Notes under the pieces: model-generated
Told to the model about the DNA's origin: nothing
The model's input: only the letters and a program-made list of their open reading frames with translations
Database searches by the model: none
Part shown: positions 1 to 13,600 of the stretch, piece after piece
Position numbering within the stretch: position 1 is the stretch's first letter
Layout of the letters: every line of letters begins with the position of its first letter
NCBI RefSeq assembly: GCF_040581485.1
Contig: NC_090131.1
Coordinates: 16,077,501 to 16,141,500, forward strand
Source of the DNA: Linepithema humile
Lineage: Eukaryota > Arthropoda > Insecta > Hymenoptera > Formicidae
DNA length: 64,000 nucleotides
Direction: 5' to 3'
Translations under genes and position numbers: made by a program

Positions 1-26
1 ATCAAATATTAATAAAAAATATTTTT

Positions 27-190
27 CTTTTCTATTTAAAAAAAAAAATTAGAAATAATCAAAAACAAAATAATTTATATAATAATATTTGTTAAAAATC
101 AAATATTGATTTTATCAATACAATTTTTAACAAATATTGATAAATTATTTTATTTTTGATTGTTTTAAATTCTTTTTTAAAATAGAAAAG
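27..190. repeat. Large imperfect inverted repeat (MITE-like hairpin)
   Basis: The left arm starts CTTTTCTATTTAAAA and the right arm ends TTTTAAAATAGAAAAG. The arms stay complementary with small gaps for about 80 bases, including the shared inner block AACAAATATT/AATATTTGTT, and meet near position 108. The sequence is extremely AT-rich. It is probably a non-autonomous DNA transposon or a secondary-structure-prone repeat. No target-site duplication is clear. Confidence 0.55.
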
Positions 191-2299
191 AGAAATTTAC
201 TAAAATGACCTTTGTTCAATTAAATTCCTGAAAAGCACTACTGCTGGCCGTAATAATAGTTTAACACTAACTTCTGTTATATATAATTATAAAAATAATC
301 TATAATTATATAAAATTATATAATTATATAATTATAATATGATATAATATGATATAATATAATTATATAATTATATAAAAAAATTTTTACATATTAAACC
401 GTTTATTTATTTTAGGACTAATTCTACATTTATATAGTATTACAGAAATCAAGATGCTATCGTGCATTTGGCTGCTAACAAAATGACCTAGCGTACGTGA
501 GTAATGATGTAACTGATAACGAGATATCACTGTGAATGCGTTGGACACGGAGTCTTCGCAAAGACAAGTATGACTCATACAATTCTAAAGATTAGCTTTA
601 AAATCTCTGCAACAATAAATATAAGTCTATAAACTTATGTCACAATTTTATAGCTTATATTTACGATAAAATAAATATTAATCTAAATAATTTTCGATAC
701 TATTATAGATTTAAGATCGTATTGGACCATATATAGAATTGAGATTGAAATTGTTAATCTCACTTTTAGTTCATTTTGTACTGATAAGCCGAATTCCAAT
801 CTCTAATACTCAGTTTTTAATCACTAATGCATAATCTAAAATGGACTTTAGATTTGCTATAATATTCTTTCTAAAGCCATATATTTATATTCAATTTTGT
901 ACAAATCTTCAACTTACTATTATTATTTATTTGAAGTAAGTAGAAGAAATTAAATAAAAACTATTTCCTTATAAAAATTACTTAAATAATACATAATTTT
1001 TATAAAAATAAATAATATATTTTTAATTATAATCTAAAGTTATTATATAAAAAATAAACATGAAAAGAAATGTCCTATTTTTCTAGATTAATTATCCATG
1101 ATTGGTTTTTTTATAAATTTGGAACTGATTTTTCAATAGTGAAAACATCAAGGAAGATGAATATTTATCGAAACTTTCCATTCTAGCATTAAAGAATCTT
1201 TGTAAATCAATTTTAAATTAACTTTTATTAAAATATTAATTCCATCTAAAATGTCAAAAATTTTATTCAGTAATTTTGCTGAAGATAAATTATAATATTT
1301 ATCGTCTCTACTAGCTTATATGGTGTATATGTTGTATATGGTGTATATGGTGTATATGGTTGTACTTTTTCTGATATTTACTAATAATTAGCGTGTAATA
1401 ATGATTTATAACAATTAAAAAATAGAAAGAAAAAAATTATATATTTTTATATTAATTTTAAAAATATTTTTGAAATTATTTCTAAATGTTTTTTTAAATC
1501 ATTTTAATAATAAAAAATAATTAAGAAAGGAAATAATTTATGTCCTGCAGCTACAAGAACGTCTATCCAAAAATATGAAAGACTGTCAAAAATAGAAATT
1601 TAAAATCTTATAATAAAGTGAACCGGCTTTATATCTCAATAACACAAAAATTAAGATACTTGTTTTTGATTAACTTTGAAAAATTATTGTAAAAATAATA
1701 AAGAAAAATTATTATAAAAATAGCAATTTCATGATCTTGACAGGTTTTAAAATTGATCAGAAAAATGTGCATGCATATAAACTTTTGCAGTGTTTTTTTA
1801 ATAATTAATAAAGATTACTTTTGCATTTTATTAATTAACAAGATATTGGTTTTAAAATCGATTTAAAAATTAGATCATTAACACGTAAAAATTACAGCAA
1901 ACTATAGTAACTGACCATACCATTTTTCTTGAAAATTTATAACAAATTAAAGACAATTAAAAAAAATATTTGTACTGGTTGTCATCTATCAGTTCAATAA
2001 TATTTACCTCCGTACTTATCAAAAATTTAAAAAATATGACTTTGATAAGAAAACAAAGATAAAATAAAAAAAAGGTTAGCACTGATCTCTGTATCGGCTA
2101 CCAATTATGTGTCAGTTTTTTGTTTTTTATTATTTTCTTCCATTACAATCATTATGTTCTTTTAGTTTTTGATTTATTTGCCCGTGAAGACGGGATATTA
2201 CCGAACTGACACACTATTGGTAGTCGATACAAATACTCCTCTGCCCAATCGTCTTCAGTTTCTTGTAAACGTCCGAGGAAAAATGTTACGGCGCCCGAA
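191..2299. other. AT-rich intergenic DNA, no gene seen
   Basis: Only simple ATAATTATAT-type low-complexity sequence (about 289-377) and a 9-bp tandem repeat are visible. No open frame has coding character. Confidence 0.6.
1317..1361. repeat. 9-bp minisatellite, five units
   Basis: Five head-to-tail copies of TATATGGTG, with single substitutions in the second and last units. Confidence 0.8.
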
Positions 2300-2316
2300 C
2301 GTAATCGTCTTAGGTC

Positions 2317-2447
2317 ACGTGCAGGAGAATCCTATTGGCCGAGAACGGAGGACGCCCACAAGTGCCGCATAGTATAAATTCTCTACTGCCATGCGGAGTT
2401 CATTCATTAGTTCATTCTCGAGTGTAGTCTTTCATTAACCTGTTACG
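2317..2447 (+). promoter_or_regulatory. Candidate TATA + initiator promoter with a short leader exon
   Basis: TATAAA lies at 2373-2378. The arthropod initiator TCATTC is at 2400-2405, placing +1 at A2402, about 29 bases after the first T of the TATA box. An inverted CCAAT box (ATTGG, near 2333) and a CACGTG E-box (near 2317) lie upstream. A GTGAGAG donor-like site follows at 2448, so a 46-base non-coding first exon is possible. No downstream coding exon can be linked, so the transcript it would serve is unknown. Confidence 0.4.
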
Positions 2448-2448
2448 G

Positions 2449-4966
2449 TGAGAGTGTCCTTACAGATTGTGCGGATAATCGCTACTCTCAATTGTTCGAG
2501 TGACCCGTCTTCGAACTCGCCCATGTACACGCTCGTCACATAGCATGTGATATCGAAGAGTACAACGTCTCCGGCAAAGTGAATTAATGTCAAATTTAAT
2601 GCAGCAACCAGTGATGACGCTATTATTAGGTAAGAATGATTCATAATCAGATTCGATTTCCGACAAACATTCTGAGAAACGTCTCGTACCTGTCTCGCAA
2701 AAGAGCAGCATTTAATACAAAAAATTCGATTTAGAAAATAAAAATTTGACGACGAAAAATATCATCGAGCATGTTAAATAGTGATATTTGTTTAGGAGGG
2801 GGGAGTTTGTTTGCGAATTGAGGCTCTTTAATACGCAATTGTTTTAAAGAGTTTTTTTTGTAACGTGATATCTTTCTTAAAGTTAATTAAAGGAGATAGT
2901 CTAATTGAATGCTTTGGTTTCATGATTCTCACACACGATACTTACGCGACTGATAAACGTCATCTTATATGAGTAACTCATTACCTCTCTACTATCATAA
3001 TTGATAATCGCATCTTAATGGTATCACTAGTCTCGCTTGCTTACAATGATAAATGTTGTCGATAAGAAAAGTCGTGATTCGCTAAACAAAAGCTTCCTCA
3101 TTTTCGTTCTTATTTAAATCGCGATACACTGTGCATTATTGCGGCAAGCTGAACGCGGAAAAAGCACAGATTGCTTCTTACTACGCCATTAATAGCGGCA
3201 CTTCGCGACTGACGCTTCTAATTTCTGTTTTTAACGAAACCGATGAATTTCACGGCTCATCTCGTATCAGACTGGTGCAAATACTTCTGCGGTAAATCGT
3301 TCACGCCATGGTGCTTCGAACTGTTCGCAGCGCGATACTAGTCTTATCCAGCGATCTTTCGCCGTTCCTTTGTCCGCGCGTTGGATCTGAAAAGCGAGAA
3401 CATCGAACAAAACGGCGTTTCTTTCGACAACACAACCCTCGTTTTTCTGCGACGAGCCGCGGAATGCCGCGGTCGAGAAAACGGCCGACAACAGCTACGC
3501 GAGTGATTTTGCACAAGGAGAGAATGCACTCAATGCATTCAACAATTTTTCCACTCATTTTTCTCCCACGTGTACGCGCGTCACATATGACGCACAATGC
3601 ATTACGCAGTCATAACATAATTTCACTTGCGTCATATTGTACAAAAAATCGTAATGGAACGTAATCGGTTACCGCGACGGAATAGATAGAATAGATAAAG
3701 TAACATCAAATATTGAATGAGTTGTGTGGACAATTTTGCGTGAATGAATAAACGGACTTACGCGATGCACGCTTATCACTGTGAATCACCTTCGCGGCGC
3801 CTGTTCCATCTTGACGGCTACCTGTCGACTATCGTCTTTATCGCGATCCCGCTTGATGCGAGTGGCACGATTCCCATGTTGTTCTTCACGTATTCGTCAC
3901 ATTTACATAAATACTATACAAAACATGCGATATAAAAGCAAAACAAACGCAAGACAATTGCAAATGCGACAGTACAGTGAGACGAAATATTTGAATCAAA
4001 TTATTTTGATTAAATTTTTCTATAATCTTATCATATTGTGAACCGAATAAGTGTCAAGTTCGCAATATCTACAGGAAGTAAAGATTAAAGGAAAGTCAAC
4101 TGTACATATAAACCATCTGATTCTCATGACATTTTTCTTGCTATAAAATGTAATTTGTCGCAATGTGTTTGTCGCAAATTATAACAATTACTTTTTGCTA
4201 CAACATTGTTTATACAATGCAAATAATAAATACATCATAATTGTTTTCTAAAAATATGATAAAACGTGTTTTTCGATAAAGAAAGTAACGATTGAGAGTT
4301 TAAAAACGACAGAGCAGAACAGTCCCTCGCTATGTTCACTCCTACTTTCTTTTTCTCACGTGTAATATTTGCGTGCACGGCTTGTAATACTCGAAGCCGA
4401 CCAATCAAAACGAACAGTCAGTAACAAGAACCAACCCATCAGATCGAGTAATGCTAAAGATGGTGGATATTACACAGAAAAAAAATTATAAGTGGACCGA
4501 GCCAAGGACTAAGTAGCGCAAGAGTGGAAGGCATTTCCGTTCCAGCAATTGGCAAAAACTCGACTTTACTATCGACAGTGGGATTAAACTCGGAAATGTA
4601 CGTTATGTCGACAGATCGGTCGATTTCAGGAGTTAGCTAAGCGTGGCGAGAATTTTCCATTTTCTCCTACCAAAGCGCGCCATTTACTCAGAAAAAGCCT
4701 GCAGCTTTAACCGTCATGTGCGTTACATAATGGAAACGTTAAAAAGGTGCGATTTACAGAGACCAAGAAACTCGGGGAAGCCCACCACTATTTTTCCCTG
4801 ACGCCATCGATTCTTATCAGAAAACTTTATAACATCAATGCAACCGCGCTTTCGATGCCGTTTCGATAAAGCGCTGACACGCGTATAAGCGGGTATTTTA
4901 TATATGTAAATACGCGATAAAGGTGCACGACATGATTCATGATTCGGCATTTATATATATACTATA
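2449..4966. other. Intergenic DNA, no gene recognised
   Basis: It contains mixed AT-rich and moderately CpG-rich sequence (3.3-3.6 kb). Open frames there overlap on both strands and have no recognisable domain or splice context. Confidence 0.5.
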
Positions 4967-5016
4967 TTTTGTTACTATATTTACGGACGTATACGTCCGT
5001 AAATATAGTAACAAAA
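4967..5016. repeat. Perfect 50-bp palindrome
   Basis: Two 24-base arms, TTTTGTTACTATATTTACGG + ACGT and its exact reverse complement, flank a central AT. The whole is a perfect palindrome with no spacer; symmetry stops at 4966/5017. It could form a cruciform. It might be a fused transposon end or a very young inverted duplication. Confidence 0.9.
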
Positions 5017-7209
5017 CCCGACAAAATTAAAATTCAAGTTAATAAAATGTGTTAAGCTCCAACTGCAAGAATATTGCCAGTAATTAAAATCACGAGTATA
5101 CTTCGTACGTCTCGCGCCTTTAAATATAGATTACACATTGCTGTACGCTATACGCGTCAGTCTATTACATGTGCAATTTGCTTACTTATCATGTCGCTAA
5201 CATATATTTCTTCTTCTGCACTAAAAAATTTACGTGTATAATTAAAAAGAAGGAATGTTTAAAAATAGATCGTTAAGAATACGCGCGTCAAACATCGCAA
5301 TGCTATTTTAACGAGACGACACACATTTCGAAGTTCTCATTTTTCGCGTGCACGCGTCTCTGCGTCGTAGAACGGATTACCGGTCAATTAACGATGTGAC
5401 ACCATAATTGGCGCGGTAATTCGATCCCCTTATGGTTCGGATCCTCCGAGGAAGCTCGCGCGTTTCTGGGCCCTGAGTTAAGCGTCCGCGCGCACATCGT
5501 TAAATTAAAATCCCGAGGCATTCACCGGCACCGACGTGGCCCGCAGCGGGCCATCTCGGCGCTGCCGTCTAATTTGTAGCGCATAATATTCGAATAATTT
5601 GCACGCGTTAATGGAACCGGCTGCGGGTCTCTCGTCGGCCACGGCGCACGGCACCACCTTGCAAATATTTGTGTGCAATAAAAGTGATTCGACACAATAG
5701 GTGTCAGATGGACTCACCGCAAATCGGAGCGAACAAACACTAAAGCAAAGATTCGAGTGTATTTCCGAATATCAACTAAAATAGAAAAAGAATTTACTCA
5801 CAATAATAGAAACAAAATTCACATAGCTTATTATATAATTACTCTTATTTTTCTTTTACCTTAAGTTAACGGAAAGTACTTCTTTGACACTGTTGTATTT
5901 GTGTAACTTTTATAATTAAATTGATGAGATTAACATCGATTGAAACGACTTTAATCGCGGATATATCTTATCAATGACGTATCACAAGCGAGCGCGATGT
6001 ACACAAGTCTCCTACGTTTCATAAAAGAATAAAAATATCAAACTCGTCTTATACGTTATCTTCCGACCGGACGCTGTTTGCAAACTTTTACTCTACGCAA
6101 TCGCGATTAATACTATTTTTATAACTATTCGAGAAATTATGCAGCTGTATAATTGTAATGGAAATGATAAACGATAACGTAACGCGGTGCTTTCGATGTG
6201 CATAGCGATATGTCGGCTGGAATACAAAATACGCAATAAACTCTTTTATTACAATTTGCGTGCATGAGAGACTTTTGTGCAAAAATATTTTAAGCTAAGT
6301 ATAGTCAGTTTACTTTATTTGCAACATTTGAACTCGTTTATCTCTAATGAGTAAAAAATGCAATGTTAAATATAAACATTGACTAGACTAAACAGATTGC
6401 ATATTAAGTATTGCACTTTGGCAGACATACATATGTAACAAGCCTTAGTCATCAACGTGTCGAGAATATACACCTTCCTCGCAAACATTAATTTATGAAC
6501 CACGTGCTGGACACAAAAACTTACTTTCCTGGTTCTGCAATTGATTTCCCGTATATATTGATGCGGTTATTTCCCTAAATGATTATATCTTATATTGCAA
6601 TGCCTTCGGCAAATTGGAAACAATAGCGTTGAATAAATGAGGTTGGTATTACCACTTCTCAGGTTTTTTACATATTGATTTTATTGCAACAAATTTCTAA
6701 GTAATTTAGATACTAAGAATTTATCACTCTGACATTTTGATTTTGTAATTTATTCTTTTTTATCTGCGTAATAAATTAACCAATATTAACGTAACCAATA
6801 TGTTCTGCTGAAAAATTCTATTTGAAGAGATCATTCTTTTTCCTCGTTCTATTTTCCACGCGTCATTATTATTATCTTAGTATTGAATTGCAATTAACAC
6901 TTCTATAAGATAATTCCTCGAATGTAGTAAAATATTATACACCAAAATATATTTACGATCTTCTTGTTATTTTACACTCTCTCGCAAATATGTGAAAGTA
7001 TTCCTACGCTTATTTCACGTTTCACGATACGCAGGAGAAATTAAATACTCATATTTTACGTTCTAATATCTCCGATTTGACCCTTCTCGCCTCTAACGTG
7101 CATCGATCGATCATGCCAAATGATTTTTATCAATCGCACTTCGCAATACCTATCGTACGATCGCTTGAGACCGCAAAACTGCGTTTAATGACATTTCGTA
7201 CGTGTAATA
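5017..7209. other. Intergenic DNA, no gene seen
   Basis: No open frame or splice pattern with coding character was found. GC content rises around 5.4-5.7 kb. Confidence 0.5.
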
Positions 7210-8095
7210 AAATCGGCATGACCCGGGGGGTCTAATGCACAGCCCGATTACGTCTCCCCACGCGGAGATCGCGCAGTGAGGGTGGCGTGCGCGCAGGTGG
7301 GAGGACAGGGAGGACGTATTGGTAGACCGAGAACCACGGTGGGGCTACAGAAGGGGGCTGGAGGAAACCATCGGCAGAAGGGAGGGAGGTGGGACCGAGT
7401 GCCGGTGAGCGAGTGTGCGAGTGTGCGAGAGCGAGAGGACGAAGTGAGTAGTAAGTCCGTGAGCCCGAGTGAGTAACTGGGAGTCGCGCAACTGGGGGAC
7501 CCAGTCAGTCACCACGAGATCGGCAAGCCGAATGGTCAACCGCGCCGGTGGTTCTTCTGAAAAGATCGCAACGGGCCGAAGGGTGCTCCGCAGGGGGCTC
7601 TGGATCAGACGCACGCTGGTCCCTCGAATGTCAACGGGCGCGATCGTTCACAGCTACCCCGATCTTCAGTCGTGGCGCGGGTGGACAGTCGGTCGCGTTG
7701 CGTCGATCTTCCGACGGGAGCGGACCGACCGATCGCGAGGCTCGTCGCGCGAGGACGCTAACGATGTGTAGATTCTTGGTGCGCTGTTATGTCACTCGAA
7801 CGTTGATTTGATTACGCACGGTAGTAAACAGGTGCACTTACGTTTCGCGGTGTCGCGGCTTCGGTATCCGGAGGGACTTCGGTATCGTCGCGTGGCGGTT
7901 CGCGAAACGCGACGGCGGACAATATACGTCGTCTTCGAAGCGACCGATCGCCGATTCGCGGTGGGATCTCGAGTGCGCAAGTGGATGCGAGCGGGAACTG
8001 TCATCCGGAGCAGCCGAGGATTCTCCCGCAGAAGGACGAGGAAGAGATGATCTGCGAGGTGGCGGTGATCGGAGCGTTCGCCCTCGCCACACTAA
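7210..8095. other. CpG-rich island-like segment
   Basis: The stretch is markedly richer in GC and CpG than its flanks and is open in several frames on both strands, as expected from GC content alone. A cluster of donor-like words (GTGAGT, GTAAGT, GTGAGC, GTGAGT) lies at about 7442-7476. An unannotated first exon or enhancer is more likely than a coding gene. Confidence 0.4.
7505..7538 (+). promoter_or_regulatory. Candidate TATA-less Inr + DPE core promoter
   Basis: The initiator TCAGTC is at 7505-7510, giving +1 at A7507. GGTCA at 7534-7538 falls exactly at +28 to +32 and fits the downstream promoter element consensus RGWYV. There is no TATA box upstream. The exact spacing supports the call, but both motifs are short and could co-occur by chance. 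Confidence 0.35.
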
Positions 8096-10579
8096 GGCGG
8101 TGTGTGTACATTGCTAAATTCTATCCACTTTCTCTAATGCATATTTATCTCGCTTTTTTTTTTTGCCCCCGTCGTCTCTGACAGAGGCGAGGTATTCCGC
8201 GCGCAAACACTTGTTACACATAGACGAAAACGGGTCGCGGCTGTCACGCTGCATTGACGCGTGCCGTCATGTCACTCCTCTCGCGGATCACCGACGTGCA
8301 TCGTAATGTTACCTCGCTTCTGGCATTGACGTCTCCGCGAGATTCTATTGCGTTTTCAGGAGAATATAAAGCCGCGATGCAACCGAAGGGAGAAATTATT
8401 CACGTTCGCTTTATCGATGACGAGGTTCACTGAAATATATGCAGTAATGCAATGACACACGAGAAATTTGCGCAATGTTAAATATCGTTTGTCCATTCGT
8501 GCTGTTCTTTGTCGTCATTATTGATATCGGGTTAACAATCTCCTTCAAGAGATGGATGTCGAAAAATAAGGATAAAACCGCATTTTGTAGCAAACAGAAA
8601 AATTTCAACATACAGATAATTATTCTCTCTGACAAAAAATTAATTTCTTACTCATGCCTCGTCACATTCGAATAGAAATGTTTCTGTCAAAGATAATTTT
8701 TTTATATTTTGCAATACTCAGAGAAAAAAAGCACATTGCCTTTTTACGACATAATGGTATTCGTACGATAATCATTAATTACGTATGACGTTCGACTAAT
8801 TTACAATCATGCAAAGCATTGTCTCAGGCTAATTATAATTGCTTATTATAATTGCGATGCAAACAAACTAGCTAGAAAAAAAAAATAGTTCAAGTTTGCG
8901 AGAGATTCAGATTTTTCATTCATATACTAGAGTTTGCATAAAAAATCAATTGCAGCTATAAATTGTAGTTTGCAATTAAATTCATCCAATATGTATGAAA
9001 TATGGAAATTTATCCTACATAAATTATTTCCAATATAAATGTAATTATTACATCATACTTTTTTATAATTGTCGCAAGATTAAATTTCATGTTAATTAAT
9101 GTTGACATTATAGATCATTTTATTCGATTTTAATTAATAACTCTAAAAAAATTTGACAATACAAAAATATCTTTTATTGGAATAAAAATTAACATTGATT
9201 AACATTGCAATTGCATGAACTGTTATACTAATTTCATTCTTAGCTCGAACGACAAATATGTTTAAGCTCTACTTTCTGGCGAAAACAATGCACACATTTC
9301 TCACGTAATGTAGAAAGACTGATAGCCTGAAAAAAATTATGGTTTGCGGAAATGATGTAGCATTGATACAATGCACATTTTGCTTCATTTACAGTCCTAA
9401 TCTTCAGTAAAATTCTTCCAAAATATTTATTAATATTCCCATTTATATCTATAATGTTTATTTGCAGTTAATGCGAAAACAAGTTTTTCAGCTGACATAT
9501 ATTCTCATGTCAGTCGATTTTGCAGAGGGTCAAGGTTTTCGACTCCATGTGCGCTTCAAACAGTTCTTATTGGCTAATTAGTGACTAAGCGATAAACTGA
9601 GTCAGTGCATGAGATTAGGTTGCTCGTGTGTTTATTTGGCTTCGGTCCCGGAATTGATGTGTAAGAAGATAGATGTCAATAGCTTACCTCACCTACGACC
9701 TCTATCGTTAACACTTCGCCCACTTTATTGATTAGGATTTGCTCTCTGTTTGATTTTCTCTTATCAGGTAATATTATTTTTATAATTAGAAAAATGATGC
9801 AAAATCATTTATATGATTCCTGCGATAAGTCGCTATCACTAAAGTAGAGCGGAACAAAATCATTATTCAACATGTATGCAATATAGACTTCAAACAAAGA
9901 CGTAAAAACAAACTGTCGAAATTAATGGTTATCAATTATATTTTGGCGTAAACATATAAACTGATAAAAATTCTAAGAATTTATGTCAATGGTTATTTCG
10001 ATTATAATTTCTATCTTATCTTGGTACACGTGATACTTATTGCAATGAATAATTTATTTAGCCTCATCTATTTATGTCCATTTTCTACAGATTAAAAGTT
10101 CTTTTAGTTACGATACATCGTTGTTCCGCGTCGTTGCTACTTTCGAATCAGTCTTATTCATTGCTATCTGTTTAATCCGTCATGTTTACCTAGATCTTCG
10201 ACTTGTTAAATTATTGCTTGAATTAATTCGCAATTAATTTGCTGCAAATAACTATTCATGCATTTTAATAATATCTTTATAATGCACAATCGGGATAATA
10301 AATACAATTTCTTAAACGGCGAATAAAATATGCAACTTTCTCTTTTTGTATCTCAAATAAATTCAAGTAAGTATAAATATTAAATATTATTGCAAAATTG
10401 GCATTACAAAATAATTATAGCGTTAAACGTTTATAAAAACTACAAATGACAGTGTAAATTTATTCGTGTAATTATACTGTTAAGCAATAAAACTTCCCCA
10501 TCAAAGGATAATTCTAACTCCGGGACGACAAATTTGAATTCGTCACCAGGCTGTCTGTTCTCCACCTCCACGTCCTCCG

Positions 10580-10580
<1 letters not shown>
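8096..10580. other. Intergenic DNA, no gene seen
   Basis: AT-rich, with only short frames. A STAT-type palindrome TTCTAAGAA is present at 9971-9979, without other support for function. Confidence 0.5.

Positions 10581-10606
<26 letters not shown>
10581..10606. repeat. (CT)n microsatellite
   Basis: Thirteen uninterrupted CT dinucleotides, followed by TTCTCT. Confidence 0.95.
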
Positions 10607-10612
<6 letters not shown>

Positions 10613-13600
10613 GTAGAAGGTACGGCCGCCGATAGAGGCGCGCGTCGTGTTGATACGGGACACACACGGACTGTTTGCTCGGGTACCATCGCGGACCCTT
10701 TTTTTTTTTTTTATGTAGGCCCCGACTCGAGTCACAACACTAGTAAAGTTACAAAAGTCGAAGGCAAACAGATCCGGGGACGGGCCTTAACCGGTTTATT
10801 AAACACTCGTGCGCCCAGAAGGTGGTCCCCGTCGTAGCTGAAAGTGGCGACGACGCGGACAACGAACGATGACGACGGGGGATGTCGACGGCGCTTGGCC
10901 CGTCTTCCGGAGCCCAGGCGTGTATAGCATCGTGCGTACGTGCGCCTTCGCTCCGGTACCCTCTTGCCAGGAGAGGAGTTCACTACTCCCGTACGTACGC
11001 AAGGCGAAAGCGATCCCTCACGAAGGTGGGAAGGAACGAATGAAGGAGGAGTCAAACATCGCTCAGGCAAACCTTCCTCTCTTTTGTCAGGTCGGACCGA
11101 GCCGCCGGGAAACGGCTTTAGATTCCGGCAACGGCGTTTCTACTTTGCCAGGTCATAATCATTATGAGATACTAATTTCGCCGACAGCGCGATTTCAACG
11201 TTTGCCTTCTTTTCGATCGCTAGTAGCTGAAAAACTACTCGTGTAGTTTTTGATTGTCATCGAAGCGATCTCCTCGTAATACCAGCTCTTAAAACTGCAC
11301 ACTGACATTTCTTGCGGCGCCCTGTACAACACGAAGTTTTGACGAGGTACATCACGGAATTTTTGTACGTCCCTTAGTGTCACCGAGTGACTTACGTCCT
11401 ACGACAGAAATAAAAGAAAAGCGAGGGCCCAAGAGCGACTTGGACGCATACTGGGTTGTGGTTTTGGGTTCAGCAGGGTTCACTGGACATATTATGGGAC
11501 AGAGAAGCACTCCAGCGTGAAATGAAAATATTATGCCAGCGCTCAAGACTGCCGCACCACGCATGACACATCGAAGAATTACTATATGCATATAAAAGTC
11601 AGGGATTCACCCGTGTATCTCGCAACGAAATGCTTTTTCTACCGCGAATCTCTTATGAAAGGATCACGCTAGTTCCCAGTTAATCAGCGCCTACTATCAC
11701 GATTCGATCTACGATAGAAATCAGACAATAGAGTAATATTTCTTTTTATAACATTAAATGCTGACCTAATGTCATGATTTATGATCTTGAACTCTCTTTG
11801 TTCCTCATTATGATTAAATGGAATAAAAAATCGCGTCAATTAGAATTTCATAAATTTTTATTAGGCAGAAAATTAAATCAACGGAGACAATAACTATGTT
11901 TCTTCTAACTTCTAATCAATCTTATATAATACTTTGCTCTTAAAGTTAATCAAGAACTTTCCCCTCAAAAAAAAAAAAGAAAAATATAATTAGCGCAAAT
12001 TAGATGCAATCTTCATTATTATATCGAATCCTTTGCGTTTAAATTTTTTTTATTTTCAATTAAGACGATCGTGTTTTAACGCAACTTTCACATATTCTCG
12101 TAAACATTTTATTGCTTCTTTCTTATAATCGTATAACGAGCTTCATCTGATAGCAACTAGCTTGCATCTAGTCTTGATTGGATACAAGCGCACACGACGA
12201 CGATAAAACATCGAAATCTGAGGTCCCGGGATTACTTTTTGCGGCAATTTGTTAATCGTACTTACAGCCGAGAGAAAGACGCCGTGTGCCGGCGAAAGAA
12301 GAGGAAAGAAAGCTGGAGACAGAGAAGGATAGCCTGCGCGAGTAAACCAGACTCGAGATAACTTCAATTTTATACATTGCCATCTAGTTTTCTGACGGGT
12401 TCCCGTGTCTCCGACTAACGGCTTACTAACCAGCCACCGATCCGATCTTGTTGCCGGGCTCCGGTGTGATACGCGATTTATACGAAATCGCGGTACTGGA
12501 ACAAGAGCGACCTCACGTCGTTTCGTGATTTATAAGCGATTTGATAAAATCGATCGCGTGTTCAGAAACTTTTACGAATGTCATACGCAGTACTTTCTCG
12601 CGGCATTCTCGATTTCTCGCGTCGATTTGTGCAACACCGTGGAGCGCTTTTTTTCCGTTTCGACTGCTCGATAAAAAGAAACACGCGCACGTGAACGCGC
12701 GCGCGCGCGATTTGCATAGTAAAAACTGAAATGAACCGATGATTACATTGTGACGCGAACAAAAAATATAATAATACCTAATAACGCTAATTATCAATAT
12801 GTAATGCGTATGTTAATCACAATGCTGACATGGCGATAAGTGTGAAGTAAAGACTCGCATATTAACTAACTTTGTATTATATGTAGTAGAACTGCTTATG
12901 CACACAAGTTGAAATGCAACGCGTATCCTTGAATCGTCTCTCTGTCATATAAGATAATAAATATACGCGTGTTTTGCAAAGTATTTCTTCGTCTCTCGTA
13001 TAATTACAATATTGAATACAACATTATTAGATGTTTAGTGCCTCTATAAATATTTGTGATTAGCATGAAAAAAGGAATGTATATATAACAAAGACATTAA
13101 TCATTCGCGCAACTGCCATCGGTGGCAAAATTCAGAAAAATTATAATTGCTATCAAATGTCAGTAGTCAAGTGACCTATTTGTTTAGCGTCGCAATTTCT
13201 TTCTACATATTCAAGAAAATCGTAGGATAAATTTACTACAATCGTAGCAAATCCCGGCAATTAATTCCGTTGCGAGGGAGGTAAGGTTTTCTGCGTTGTA
13301 ATTTAGGATTACCCGCGGTTTCGTTATCCGTAACGAGTCGCTAATTACTCGGATTTATGAGCGCGTTAAGTATCGGCAGCTCTCCTATATTGCGTTTCAG
13401 GCGCGTCGGCGGATCGTTCTTGCTCTCTCAAGGTGACTCTCAACATATCCTGCGGCATATTCTTAATATCTTTTTACGTTTCATTTTGTCGACTCTTTAA
13501 AGAATCACATGAGACGCGGCCGATTTGTGTCTGATTGCTGTGTTTGATAACCCATTTAAATAACGATTTTCATTCAACGATATTATTTCTTCGATATTTT

